From the NCBI GenBank assembly GCA_950106755.1, contig OX467082.1:22444001-22508000 (forward strand): a DNA stretch of 64,000 bases, written 5' to 3'. Both the position numbers and the translations under genes were made by a program. The notes below the pieces were generated by a model. The model saw only the letters and a list, made by a program, of their open reading frames with translations, was not told the DNA's origin and ran no database searches. Origin of the DNA: Climacium dendroides. Lineage: Eukaryota; Streptophyta; Bryopsida; Hypnales; Climaciaceae. Within the stretch, counting starts at the first letter, position 1. Each line of letters starts with the position of its first letter. Positions 12,001 to 19,270 of this stretch are shown here, in pieces.

Positions 12001-14964
12001 GCGTCAACTTAATGAATTATGAAACTATGCTGGGACTACATTTAATTGGATTACAGGAAACTAAATTGGTTTTACGCATGGCAGACCAGAGTAGGGTGAA
12101 GCCCTTGGGTATATTATCAAAAATAAAAACAAAAATAGCCGGGTTAACATTTTTGATTGATTATATTGTTTTTCAACCAAATACACCTAATACATCTTAC
12201 CCAATCCTATTGGGTAGGCCATGGCTTTATCAAGCCAAGGTTAAAGATAATTGGGGTAAGGGAGTTATGAAAATTTTTCAAGGGAATAAGGCCGTAAACA
12301 TGACTATGTATTCTTCTAAATATTTGGGTGAAACTCAATGGAAATCGCCAGGAAATACAAGTGATTTTGGTTATGATTCTGAATTAGAAGAAATGTCCAC
12401 AAATAGGATTCATACCAAGATTACGGGTAATGAACAAAGGGGAATAGCCATAAAAAATTATAAAGAGATCGGCCCTGGTGAATATATCATTCCATGTGAA
12501 GACGATGATAATTCCGATAAGGCCATTCAAAATTGGTTGACTGATTCTTCGGTTAATGGTATTGAGTCCGATTGGGAGTTGAGTGATGATAAAGAAGATG
12601 AACATAGTAGTCAAGCATCAGATATGCCTATTCGGTCTTATGTGTCTAAAGGTCATTGTCAAACTGTAAATATAGGGCTAGAGAGTGAAGAAAAGAATAT
12701 ACAAATATCAAGTAAGTTAAGCCCTATGGAATTAAGTTATTGGATTAAATTTTTTCAAGAAAATTCTAAAACTTTTGCGTGGTCATATAAGGATTTAAGG
12801 GGTGTTTCCCCAAGTATTTGTGAGCACCATATTGATTTAGAGGATGGTGCCAAACCAATTAGGCAACGGCCCCATCGTTTAAATCCAAAGTATTCCCTAT
12901 TAGTGAAAGAGGAAATAGAAAAATTAATTAATATCGGGTTTATTTATCCGGCACCAAATAGTGAGTGGGTTAGCCCAATTGTAATTGTACCTAAAAAAGA
13001 TGGTCGAATTAGGATTTGTCAAGACTTTAGGAAATTAAATGCCGTGACGAAAAAGGATGGATTTCCCTTACCTTTTACTGATAGTATTCTTGATACCGTA
13101 GACGGACATGAATGCTACTCATTCATGGATGGGTTCTCCGGTTACAACCAAATACAAATTGCAAAAGAAGATCAATCTAAAACGGCCTTTGTTACCGATT
13201 TGGGAATTTATGCCAGTAAAGTTATGCTATTTGGTCTTTGTAATGGAGCAGCCACCTTTCAACGTGTGGCCACTTTAGCCTTCCAAGATTTTCTCCGAAA
13301 ATTTATGGAGATTTTCTTGGATGACTTTTGTGTGTTCGGAACCAAATCGGAACACCCTGCTCAATTAAAAAAATGTTTTGACAAGTGTTTTGAATATGGA
13401 ATTTCATTGAATGCGGCCAAGTGCCAATTTGTTGTACCTTACGGGAAATTGTTAGGTCATATAGTGAGTAAAAAAGGGATTAGTACCGATCCCGATAAGG
13501 TGGCTAAAATTTCTAAATTACCTATTCCTAATAGTATTACCCAAGTAAGGGGTTTCCTTGGCCATGTTAGTTATTATCGGCGTTTTATAGAAAATTATGC
13601 CCAAATTGCCCTACCCTTAACCACCTTGTTAAAAAAATTAGAGGTAGGCACTAATCCTATTTGGACACCTGAATGTGATGGAGCATTTTTGAAATTAAAA
13701 GAAAAGCTCGTCACAGCTCCGGTTTTAATATCACCAAATTGGGATGAGCCATTTCATGTTTATGTGGATGCTAGCAATGTAGCTATGGGGTGTATTTTGA
13801 GTCAAAAAGATAAATCTAATAAAGATCACCCTATATACTATGCTAGTCGGCAATTTATACCGGCAGAGAAAAATTATACCACCACTGAGCGTGAAGCTTT
13901 AGGTATGGTTTATGCGGTACAAAAATTCCGCCATTACCTACTTGGTTACAAATTTACCTTTTACGTAGACCATGATGCACTCAAATACGTCATCAATAAG
14001 CCACAATTAAGTGGTAGATTGGCTAGGTGGGTTTTGCTTTTACAGGAGTTTAATTTTGACATAGTGGTACGTCCTAGTAAGCAACACTCCAACGCTGATT
14101 TTTTATCTCGGCTTGAAAAATCTTCCAATTCAGATGAGTCACCACTTGAGGATGATATTCTTGATGCAAATCTTTTTGAAGTAGATATAATACATATGGA
14201 ATATGCTGATGTTCTTAATTATTTGTCCATGGGGTCATTTCCAAGGGATTACAGTTATAAACAAAAGCAAGCCCTTATCAAAAGAAGTAGTCCTTATACT
14301 TTGTTAGATAAAACCTTGTATAAATTGGGTCAGGATGGCATACTTAGGAGGTGTATATTTAAAAGTGAAATAAATGACATTCTCCAAGGTTGCCACTCGG
14401 ATTCGTGTGGTGGCCATTTTGCAGGCATTTCTACAGCACAAAAAGTGTTGTTGGCAGGATATTGGTGGCCATCATTATTTCGTGATGCCCACGAATTTGC
14501 CAGAAGATGCGATCCATGCCAAAGGATTGGTAAGCCCACCATTTCTATGGCTATGCCGTTGATACCCCTTATGGCATTAGCCCCATTTGAAAAATGGGGA
14601 ATTGATTTCGTAGGCCCCATTGCCCCAGCTACAAAGTATGGGCGAAAAAAATATATTTTAGTAGCAACTGATTATGCTACCAAGTGGGCGGAGGCAATGG
14701 CTACTCGTAATGACGATGCCAAAACGGTGGCACGTTTTTTATATGAAAACATAATTTCCCGCTTTGGATGTCCACGGGAATTAATTAGTGATCGGGGTAC
14801 ACATTTTTTAAATTCTACTATAGAGGAATTAACTAATAGATTTTTAATCAAGCATAGAAAAACCTCACCTTACCATCCCCGTGCCAATGGGCAAACTGAA
14901 AAAACGAATGGGATATTGTGCAAAATTTTAACGAAGACCATTAGTGGTGCTTCTACCAATTGGG
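8910..14964. repeat. Twenty CCNANTNGG motifs within gag-pol
   Basis: Exact copies begin at 8910, 9285, 10097, 10232, 10279, 11422, 11523, 11560, 11613, 11656, 11693, 12216, 12578, 12627, 12855, 13342, 13656, 13734, 13937 and 14956. Six lie within 280 bases (11422-11701), in the poorly constrained stretch between gag and protease. Only four lie in the 2.5 kb of RT-to-integrase sequence from 12900 to 15400. Many single-mismatch versions such as ACAAATTGG and TCAATTTGG accompany them. Confidence 0.8.
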
Positions 14965-15377
14965 ATGAAAAATTATGGAGTGCCTTGTGGGCGTATAGAA
15001 CCGCCTACAAGGGAACTACAGGATTTTCCCCATTCCAACTGGTATACGGCCAAGAGGCTATATTGCCTATTAAGTTTGAAATTCCTAGTCTACGGGTTGC
15101 CATAGAAAACAAATTGGGTGATGAAGAGAGTTTAAAGCTGCGATTAACCCAATTAGAAGCTTTAGATGAGAAGCGGAGAGAAGCCTATTTAAATACTTTA
15201 GCCACCCAAAATCGGAGAAAGTCATATTATGATTCTAAGTTACGTCCTAAAGAATTTAAAGTTGGCAATTTGGTTTTACTATATGATAGCCGGTTCTTTA
15301 AATTTCTGGGAAAACTTCAAATGCACTGGTTGGGTCCCTATGAAGTAGTTGATGTCAATCCTAATGGGTCATTGTAG
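9174..15377 (+). CDS. Gag-Pol polyprotein (gag, protease, RT, RNase H, integrase)
   Basis: A single frame of about 2,067 codons with no frameshift. The 9174 codon is TTG; the first ATG is 9495 (residue 108), so the true start is unclear. Visible domains, numbered from 9174: Gag core at about 125-300; zinc knuckles near 410 (CX2CX4HX4C), 433 (a shortened CX2CX3HX4C), 582 and 609; an Asn/Gln-rich spacer; aspartic protease around VDGGSS (about 939), with DGG in place of the usual DTG/DSG; RT at about 1210-1420 with the active site as FLDD (about 1381); RNase H from YVDAS (about 1528); integrase zinc finger (HSDSCGGH, then CDPC at about 1780) and the D-D-E core at WGIDF, SDRG and GQTEK (about 1810, 1872, 1907). 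TAG at 15375 cuts the normal C-terminus: the same frame continues to TAA at 15447-15449 with the typical LKPY ending. It makes the particle and copies and integrates the element. Confidence 0.96.
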   Translation: MENVNSNQHRNNVSPLVDSPLGSFQGRTSPIELVKEQPNWVVSPTGSLGRRKVEITIELRNKDELKTIVKNLNLEFFFYPCDSSQGSDSSEASIENQFGEEIVTLEAMAAPAQIPVVMRPGDKADRPYSLVPFPNFYGRMGDDPDSHVHQFLTCCNSNNARTEAHFLSIFPSTLHSQANNWFQRQLVGHFTTWAQLRDAFLAHFRPAAYQEKLFEKLAELHMASGERIDSYYGRLEEIMLRLPNHDYLDAYFLRQFITGLYPPKLKAFVKEISPADLLAAYNRAKLWEEVHLGETYIGPNLVQPSYIDQVGAKREDVGDNNFPIYTQPTYVNMVPVVPNQVVPVVPVEPNRVNQIGMLPQQIQPGVKEANSAVEAQLLEITKQLGNLQVNMAKTSEKKGRPNNDRAHIWCTNCRGHGHMLPDCPSPPNQSIKCQFCGGKHETVSCKNLQASLLNHANIQNKNSQVYQVDANPNNFPTNNQNWGNNANWNNNNNNNIRQQRRNFKPNYNRGQNYNPNSNYVNPNFSPNNFNNGGFVNNPNQGVAQLPTSNNQGWAQMPFGNVNQGPPTYGGQTPTWGQRKGVICYHCRQPGHYKSECPNAKASEPYVPLCGNCGQNGHTATECNGPRKNESQEGYNNKHRDNSPKIILVEENNSSQPNQDRTSYLVQIECKDQFNDWLKDKVVQKVSTRGQIIKDNPQGNLEVLRDKEITRKEAQQLLERQNQIGLKTNSDLALQPLPVVIQTNGNGKQFTQLDTSEASIVVKPNGKAVKFDPIINSVPLKSNQPNWMAMPPVNPISDLVQPVGPKESEPLVIPPIRMETNGTGKLHATKLDNRGKVKNQNQIGKIIKSPVKRKKERFNQIGIIDDANQYSVMDDLGKAKADISICQLLGIAPSCRAVLKSKLVRKRSRQVLEVALSPDPGAPVIDVEIDGLIVFGVQVDGGSSVNLMNYETMLGLHLIGLQETKLVLRMADQSRVKPLGILSKIKTKIAGLTFLIDYIVFQPNTPNTSYPILLGRPWLYQAKVKDNWGKGVMKIFQGNKAVNMTMYSSKYLGETQWKSPGNTSDFGYDSELEEMSTNRIHTKITGNEQRGIAIKNYKEIGPGEYIIPCEDDDNSDKAIQNWLTDSSVNGIESDWELSDDKEDEHSSQASDMPIRSYVSKGHCQTVNIGLESEEKNIQISSKLSPMELSYWIKFFQENSKTFAWSYKDLRGVSPSICEHHIDLEDGAKPIRQRPHRLNPKYSLLVKEEIEKLINIGFIYPAPNSEWVSPIVIVPKKDGRIRICQDFRKLNAVTKKDGFPLPFTDSILDTVDGHECYSFMDGFSGYNQIQIAKEDQSKTAFVTDLGIYASKVMLFGLCNGAATFQRVATLAFQDFLRKFMEIFLDDFCVFGTKSEHPAQLKKCFDKCFEYGISLNAAKCQFVVPYGKLLGHIVSKKGISTDPDKVAKISKLPIPNSITQVRGFLGHVSYYRRFIENYAQIALPLTTLLKKLEVGTNPIWTPECDGAFLKLKEKLVTAPVLISPNWDEPFHVYVDASNVAMGCILSQKDKSNKDHPIYYASRQFIPAEKNYTTTEREALGMVYAVQKFRHYLLGYKFTFYVDHDALKYVINKPQLSGRLARWVLLLQEFNFDIVVRPSKQHSNADFLSRLEKSSNSDESPLEDDILDANLFEVDIIHMEYADVLNYLSMGSFPRDYSYKQKQALIKRSSPYTLLDKTLYKLGQDGILRRCIFKSEINDILQGCHSDSCGGHFAGISTAQKVLLAGYWWPSLFRDAHEFARRCDPCQRIGKPTISMAMPLIPLMALAPFEKWGIDFVGPIAPATKYGRKKYILVATDYATKWAEAMATRNDDAKTVARFLYENIISRFGCPRELISDRGTHFLNSTIEELTNRFLIKHRKTSPYHPRANGQTEKTNGILCKILTKTISGASTNWDEKLWSALWAYRTAYKGTTGFSPFQLVYGQEAILPIKFEIPSLRVAIENKLGDEESLKLRLTQLEALDEKRREAYLNTLATQNRRKSYYDSKLRPKEFKVGNLVLLYDSRFFKFLGKLQMHWLGPYEVVDVNPNGSL

Positions 15378-15449
15378 TTAAAAGATTTTGAAGGAAATTT
15401 ACTTCCCACTAGGATAAATGGTTACCGGCTTAAGCCATATTTTGTATAA
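15378..15449 (+). pseudogene. Pol C-terminal tail beyond an in-frame TAG
   Basis: The 24 codons after TAG 15375-15377 keep the reading frame and end in the sequence RLKPYF, typical of the end of Ty3/gypsy Pol, before TAA at 15447. The TAG therefore interrupts Pol instead of ending it naturally. It may be read through, or the last residues may be dispensable. Confidence 0.7.
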
Positions 15450-15470
15450 TGCCGAGGCCGGCATTTTTAT

Positions 15471-15480
15471 TTGGGGGGGT
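15471..15480 (+). promoter_or_regulatory. Internal G7 polypurine-like tract after pol
   Basis: TTGGGGGGGT sits about 20 bases after the end of the pol frame. In compact Ty3/gypsy elements this is where the 3' polypurine tract and 3' LTR would begin. Here 3.8 kb of extra sequence follows. It could be a central PPT or a relic of a former 3' end. Confidence 0.45.
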
Positions 15481-16394
15481 AGTCATATTTATAGTTCCCT
15501 TAAACTAAGTGTTAGCTAAATAAAATAACATAAAATATTTATAGAACTATAGTTATAGTGATAGTAATCTTTAAAAAAAATAAAAAATAAAAAATAAAAA
15601 ATAAAAAAAACAAAAAAAACAAAAACAAAAACAACAGAAATTAAAAAATTAAAAAAAAATTAAAAAAAAATTTAAAAAAAATTTAAAAATTAAAATGATG
15701 AAGAAAAGATGGGAGGCTGCCAAATCGGAAAAGTAACAAGTGCCAAGCAGGCAATGGGGACCACTCACGATTTGGGGTATCAGTTCAAATCCGAATCATC
15801 ACTCAAGCCGCCAAATTCAGGATCCGAATCGGGGGCGATCAAGTGAACAAGAACCAAATTGGTTAGGAAGTTGCAAATTGGGACGGAGTTTTGCAATTAG
15901 GTTGCAAGAAGAGGAGGAGTTGTTGGTGTGAGAGAATTGTGTCCGATTAGGTTTTTGCCGCTGGTTTTGTTGCTGGTCTAGTTTCAAGTCGGGTCTCAGG
16001 AAAGTGGCTCGGCGCAGTCTGAGTGTGGTGAGCATTGCCAAGTCGGGAGAGTTTTGCTTTCTCTGTAAGCAGGGTGGTGTTTTGCCAAGTCGGTTGTGTC
16101 CGAGGTTGGTTTTTTTTTTTTGTGCAGTTGCATTGTGTCTGTCGTGTTCCAAATTGTCAAGAAAAAAAAAATAAGAAAAAAAAAATGTAGCCCTGCGTCG
16201 GGCAAGTCGCAATTTTGTGTTTTTGTGTTTTTGGTGATCCAATTTGGAGAGGGGTTTTGCCTGCTGGCTGGGACAAGCGAGAATTAGTGCCAATTTGTTG
16301 ATTGAAGCGGAGTTGCGCCGAGAGTCAGTGAGGTTTTCCATTCCAATTTGGAGCATTTGCAGAGAGAATTGTGAGTTTGTGCGTTGCAGGTACA
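15481..16394 (+). other. Noncoding spacer between pol and the 3' frame
   Basis: It begins with an A-rich block (about 15574-15690, mostly A with T and a few C) and then turns to GC-richer, motif-dense DNA. Exact CCNANTNGG words start at 15720, 15824, 15854, 15943, 16038, 16085, 16239 and 16343. TTGCAG at 16384-16389, six bases before the ATG at 16395, could be a splice acceptor for a subgenomic mRNA. No convincing protein is encoded; the minus-strand opening here is low-complexity. Confidence 0.6.
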
Positions 16395-18786
16395 ATGTCA
16401 GGCAAAGGCGAAGGAGAAATTGATACGATGGAGCAAGAAACCCAGTTGATGGAGCGCGAGACGTGTTTGGAGAAGAAACCAAGGTTGGGCGACGAACAGC
16501 AAGCGCCAATTGCATTGGCCAGTGAGGATTTTGCAGTTGAGGTCGTTGTTCAGGCGGAATTTCCAAGTTGTGCGGAGATCGAGCAAGCAAAACTCCAACA
16601 AGCCGAGTTGGGAGATTTTTACCGATTGAGCAAGAACTTAGGAGAGGGGGATCTCAACAAACTGGAAATCTTCACAATGTCGTATGTTATACCACAACGC
16701 CAAGGGATGGTGTGTGGCGAGCTAGTGGAATTGCATCCAAATAGGATTGCGGAGGTGTTTCATTTGCCAAATTCAGGTTTGTTTGTAAGAGCTGTCCAAG
16801 AGGAGAGCACGAATTCGGTTTTGGAGTGCTTGAGTGAAGCATATCCTAGTGGGCAGCCAGAGCGTGACGAGTGGGAGATGCAGATGATTAAACCTGATTG
16901 GCGTCCGTAGATCACATGGGTGATGGCTAATTTGTTATTGGAGCAGACGGAAGGTAGAATTTCTAAGGGAAATCTCCGAGTTGTGATGGCGGTGCGAGGA
17001 GGTCAGAAAATCAATTGGGCGTTGTTTCTTTCACGGAAGCTGCATTCTGTGGTGGTAAATTCCAAGAAGTCACCTGGAGAGGCTTTGAAGGCCGCCAAAT
17101 TCTTATCCTATTTGGTGGAGGAGAGTTGCAAACATCTCCAGGATAGGCTAACAGTACCGAAGGACGAAGTGGGGCAGTCAAGCCGAGTTGTGCCTCCACG
17201 GGCAGTTGGACAATTTAAGTCCTAGTTGGAGTTGGTGTTATCTAATTTGGATCAGTTTGATCCTGCAAGGACGGAGCAGTTAGCGAACCGAAACACCGAA
17301 TTGGAGATGCAAGTGGCTCAATTGAAGGCCGAGTTGGAGGCGGTCAAGGAGGAGCGAATGCAGTACGAGATTCAAGTGGCCATGGAGCAGCAAGACATGG
17401 TGGACCAGATCGGGGAGTTTCGTTTGAAAGCTGAGCGCTTTGCGCGAAAGGCTGCAGCTGAGTATGATGCCAAGTTGGAGCTAGAAAGACGAGTCAAGGA
17501 TATGGAACACGACATGGAGGAATGGAGTGCCAAATTGCAGAAGATTATTGCCAATTCGGAGTTTGAGGCTGAGGAAGAACTTGTTACTTTGAATCAGTCC
17601 GAGTTGGTGGGACTTGAGGCGGAAATGCAGCGGGTGGAGAAGTGGCGCCAAGATTTCGAAACTACCACGAGTAAGGGAAGTAAGGCAAAGCCCTGTCCAA
17701 GTCGGAAGCGCCAGCGAGTCTTGCATGTGGAAGATTTGGCAGCGTTGGCCTTGCAGATGCCACCAACTGCCAACTTGGAATTCGCATACGCCTGGGAGCG
17801 GGAGATGTTTTTTCTTCACACAGGGTTGAAGTTTTCTGAGACTTTGCCTAAAGCACGATTCAAAACGATTTGGAATCGGGCGGTGCAGTTGAAGAGTGAA
17901 AACTTGTTTGCAGAGATCATCACGAGAGGCGAGGTTGTCCCTAATGACAAATTGGCTGCGCTTGCGCTAATTGGAGATTTTGGAGCTAGGAGTTTACTTT
18001 TCTACTCCGAGTTGGAAGCTGTGTTAGCCCAGCGACGGAGAATGGCTGCAACCTATTCGAAGAAGAAGTGTTTCTATGTAGGATCCAAATGGGTGGATGG
18101 TATAGTTGGTGCTTTGGCAGTAGCAGGTGCACCTTTGTTGGCTGCGGACGCTGATTGGGTCAAGGCTATTGGGGAGCTAGATGAAGTGTTCAAGTCTTCG
18201 GATTGGATGCACGAGTTGGTGGCTAATGTCCAAGATCGGTGTTTACAAAGCAGTGTGGTGGACGTGCACCCTGCGACGTATGTGTTCAAGTTTGGGAGTG
18301 TTTGTTCGAGATTGGAGGTCAAGATGAAGGCGGGTGCTATGAAGAAAGTGCCAATTTGGGATGTTGCTGCGGAGTTGAGTTATATTCAGCCCCAAATTGG
18401 TGAGACTCTCAAGTTGCTCTCTGGTATGTCAGACACTTTGATCACTTGGAAGCTACCAGATTCTTCCGAGTCGAGGTTGCAGGATCGATTTTTGGGGTGT
18501 TATGAGAGCCTTTTTGACAAACCTTCAGATGTCCCTTTTCCTAATTGGAGTGCGGTCACTTGGCTGGGGCGTGACCACAGTGAGGTGCACAGAGCTCCAC
18601 TTGTGGCGTTAGACAAGTTGGATCATATGGAGCGGGCCTCTAGGGTGAGTAAGCCACCCAAGTCGGTTGTGTCTGACCCACGGTTCTGCCCTTGTCCAAG
18701 ATGTTACTTTTGGAGGAGAGATGCCTAGTTGGATTCGTTGTGGTATAACTGGCCAGTCATCCCGGGGAAGTTCACAACCTATTTGG
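15720..18786. repeat. 3' region array of 27 CCNANTNGG motifs
   Basis: Exact copies begin at 15720, 15824, 15854, 15943, 16038, 16085, 16239, 16343, 16603, 16737, 17107, 17221, 17296, 17329, 17470, 17551, 17599, 17697, 17771, 18007, 18085, 18351, 18392, 18540, 18658, 18724 and 18778. Inside the reading frame the word is read in all three phases, for example Pro-Asn-Trp, x-Lys-Leu-Glu and Gln-Ile-Gly. The DNA word, and not a peptide, is what is repeated. Flanking bases differ from copy to copy, so these are not tandem duplications. Confidence 0.85.
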
Positions 18787-19235
18787 AGTGCGTGGATTCT
18801 TATTCACAATTTTCCATGGAGCACAGGAGTCACAAAGATTCGGTTTGTTTTCGTGCTAGTGTCTTTGCAGCTGTCTTGGCGAGCTGGTGCAGGGAGTACC
18901 AATTTGTGGTGGATTACCGAGTGGGAGCCCGGCTTAGCACGGACATGGAAATATTTTCTAAGATTCACTATCATTCGGCTAAGCGGATGCGACTATTGGA
19001 GTTGATGTGCATCACGCAATTTCTTCCAGGAGCTCACAATGTGATGATTTCTGATGCCTGTGTGGAGGTGGGCACTTGCAGAGGTCCAGTTTTTCAGTTC
19101 TATGATAACCAGGTTTCAATTTGGGAGCAGCGAACTGAATTAGCCAAGCGGTTACAGGTGGAAGCTCAAGGTCTCAAATTGCGGCAGCTGACTCCTTTCA
19201 AGTGCGATGTAGATCGAAAATTGAAGTCCAAGTAG
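16395..19235 (+). CDS. 3' extra frame of the retrotransposon (coiled-coil, NLS-like), interrupted by three TAG codons
   Basis: From ATG 16395 one frame runs 946 codons to TAG 19233-19235, broken only by TAG at 16908 (codon 172), 17223 (codon 277) and 18726 (codon 778). Random sequence of this length should hold dozens of stops, so this is a maintained or recently maintained gene. The N-terminal part (codons about 90-270) loosely recalls the uncharacterised plant-transposon proteins found beside Athila/Tat pol genes. Codons about 292-390 form a strong coiled coil rich in Glu, Lys, Gln and Leu. A basic patch SRKRQR at about codons 436-441 looks like a nuclear localisation signal. A Cys cluster (CPCPRC) lies just before the third TAG. 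I see no transmembrane segment, so it is not an obvious envelope protein. Function unknown; an element-specific DNA-binding or anti-silencing role is a hypothesis. The 27 motif copies between 15720 and 18786 mostly fall inside it. Confidence 0.7.
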
Positions 19236-19239
19236 TTTG

Positions 19240-19270
19240 GCGGGGACGCAAACCTCTGAGTGTGGGGCTA
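19240..19270 (+). promoter_or_regulatory. Polypurine tract region before the 3' LTR
   Basis: The sequence GGCGGGGACGCAAAC, then GAGTGTGGGGCTA, leads directly into the 3' LTR. A G-rich GTGTGGGG just before the LTR is typical of plant Ty3/gypsy plus-strand priming sites, although here it is interrupted by T and followed by CTA. Confidence 0.6.

Noticed and set aside
16395..19235. Calling the 3' frame an envelope gene
   Set aside because: No signal peptide, fusion peptide or transmembrane segment is visible. The coiled coil and basic patch suggest an intracellular protein.
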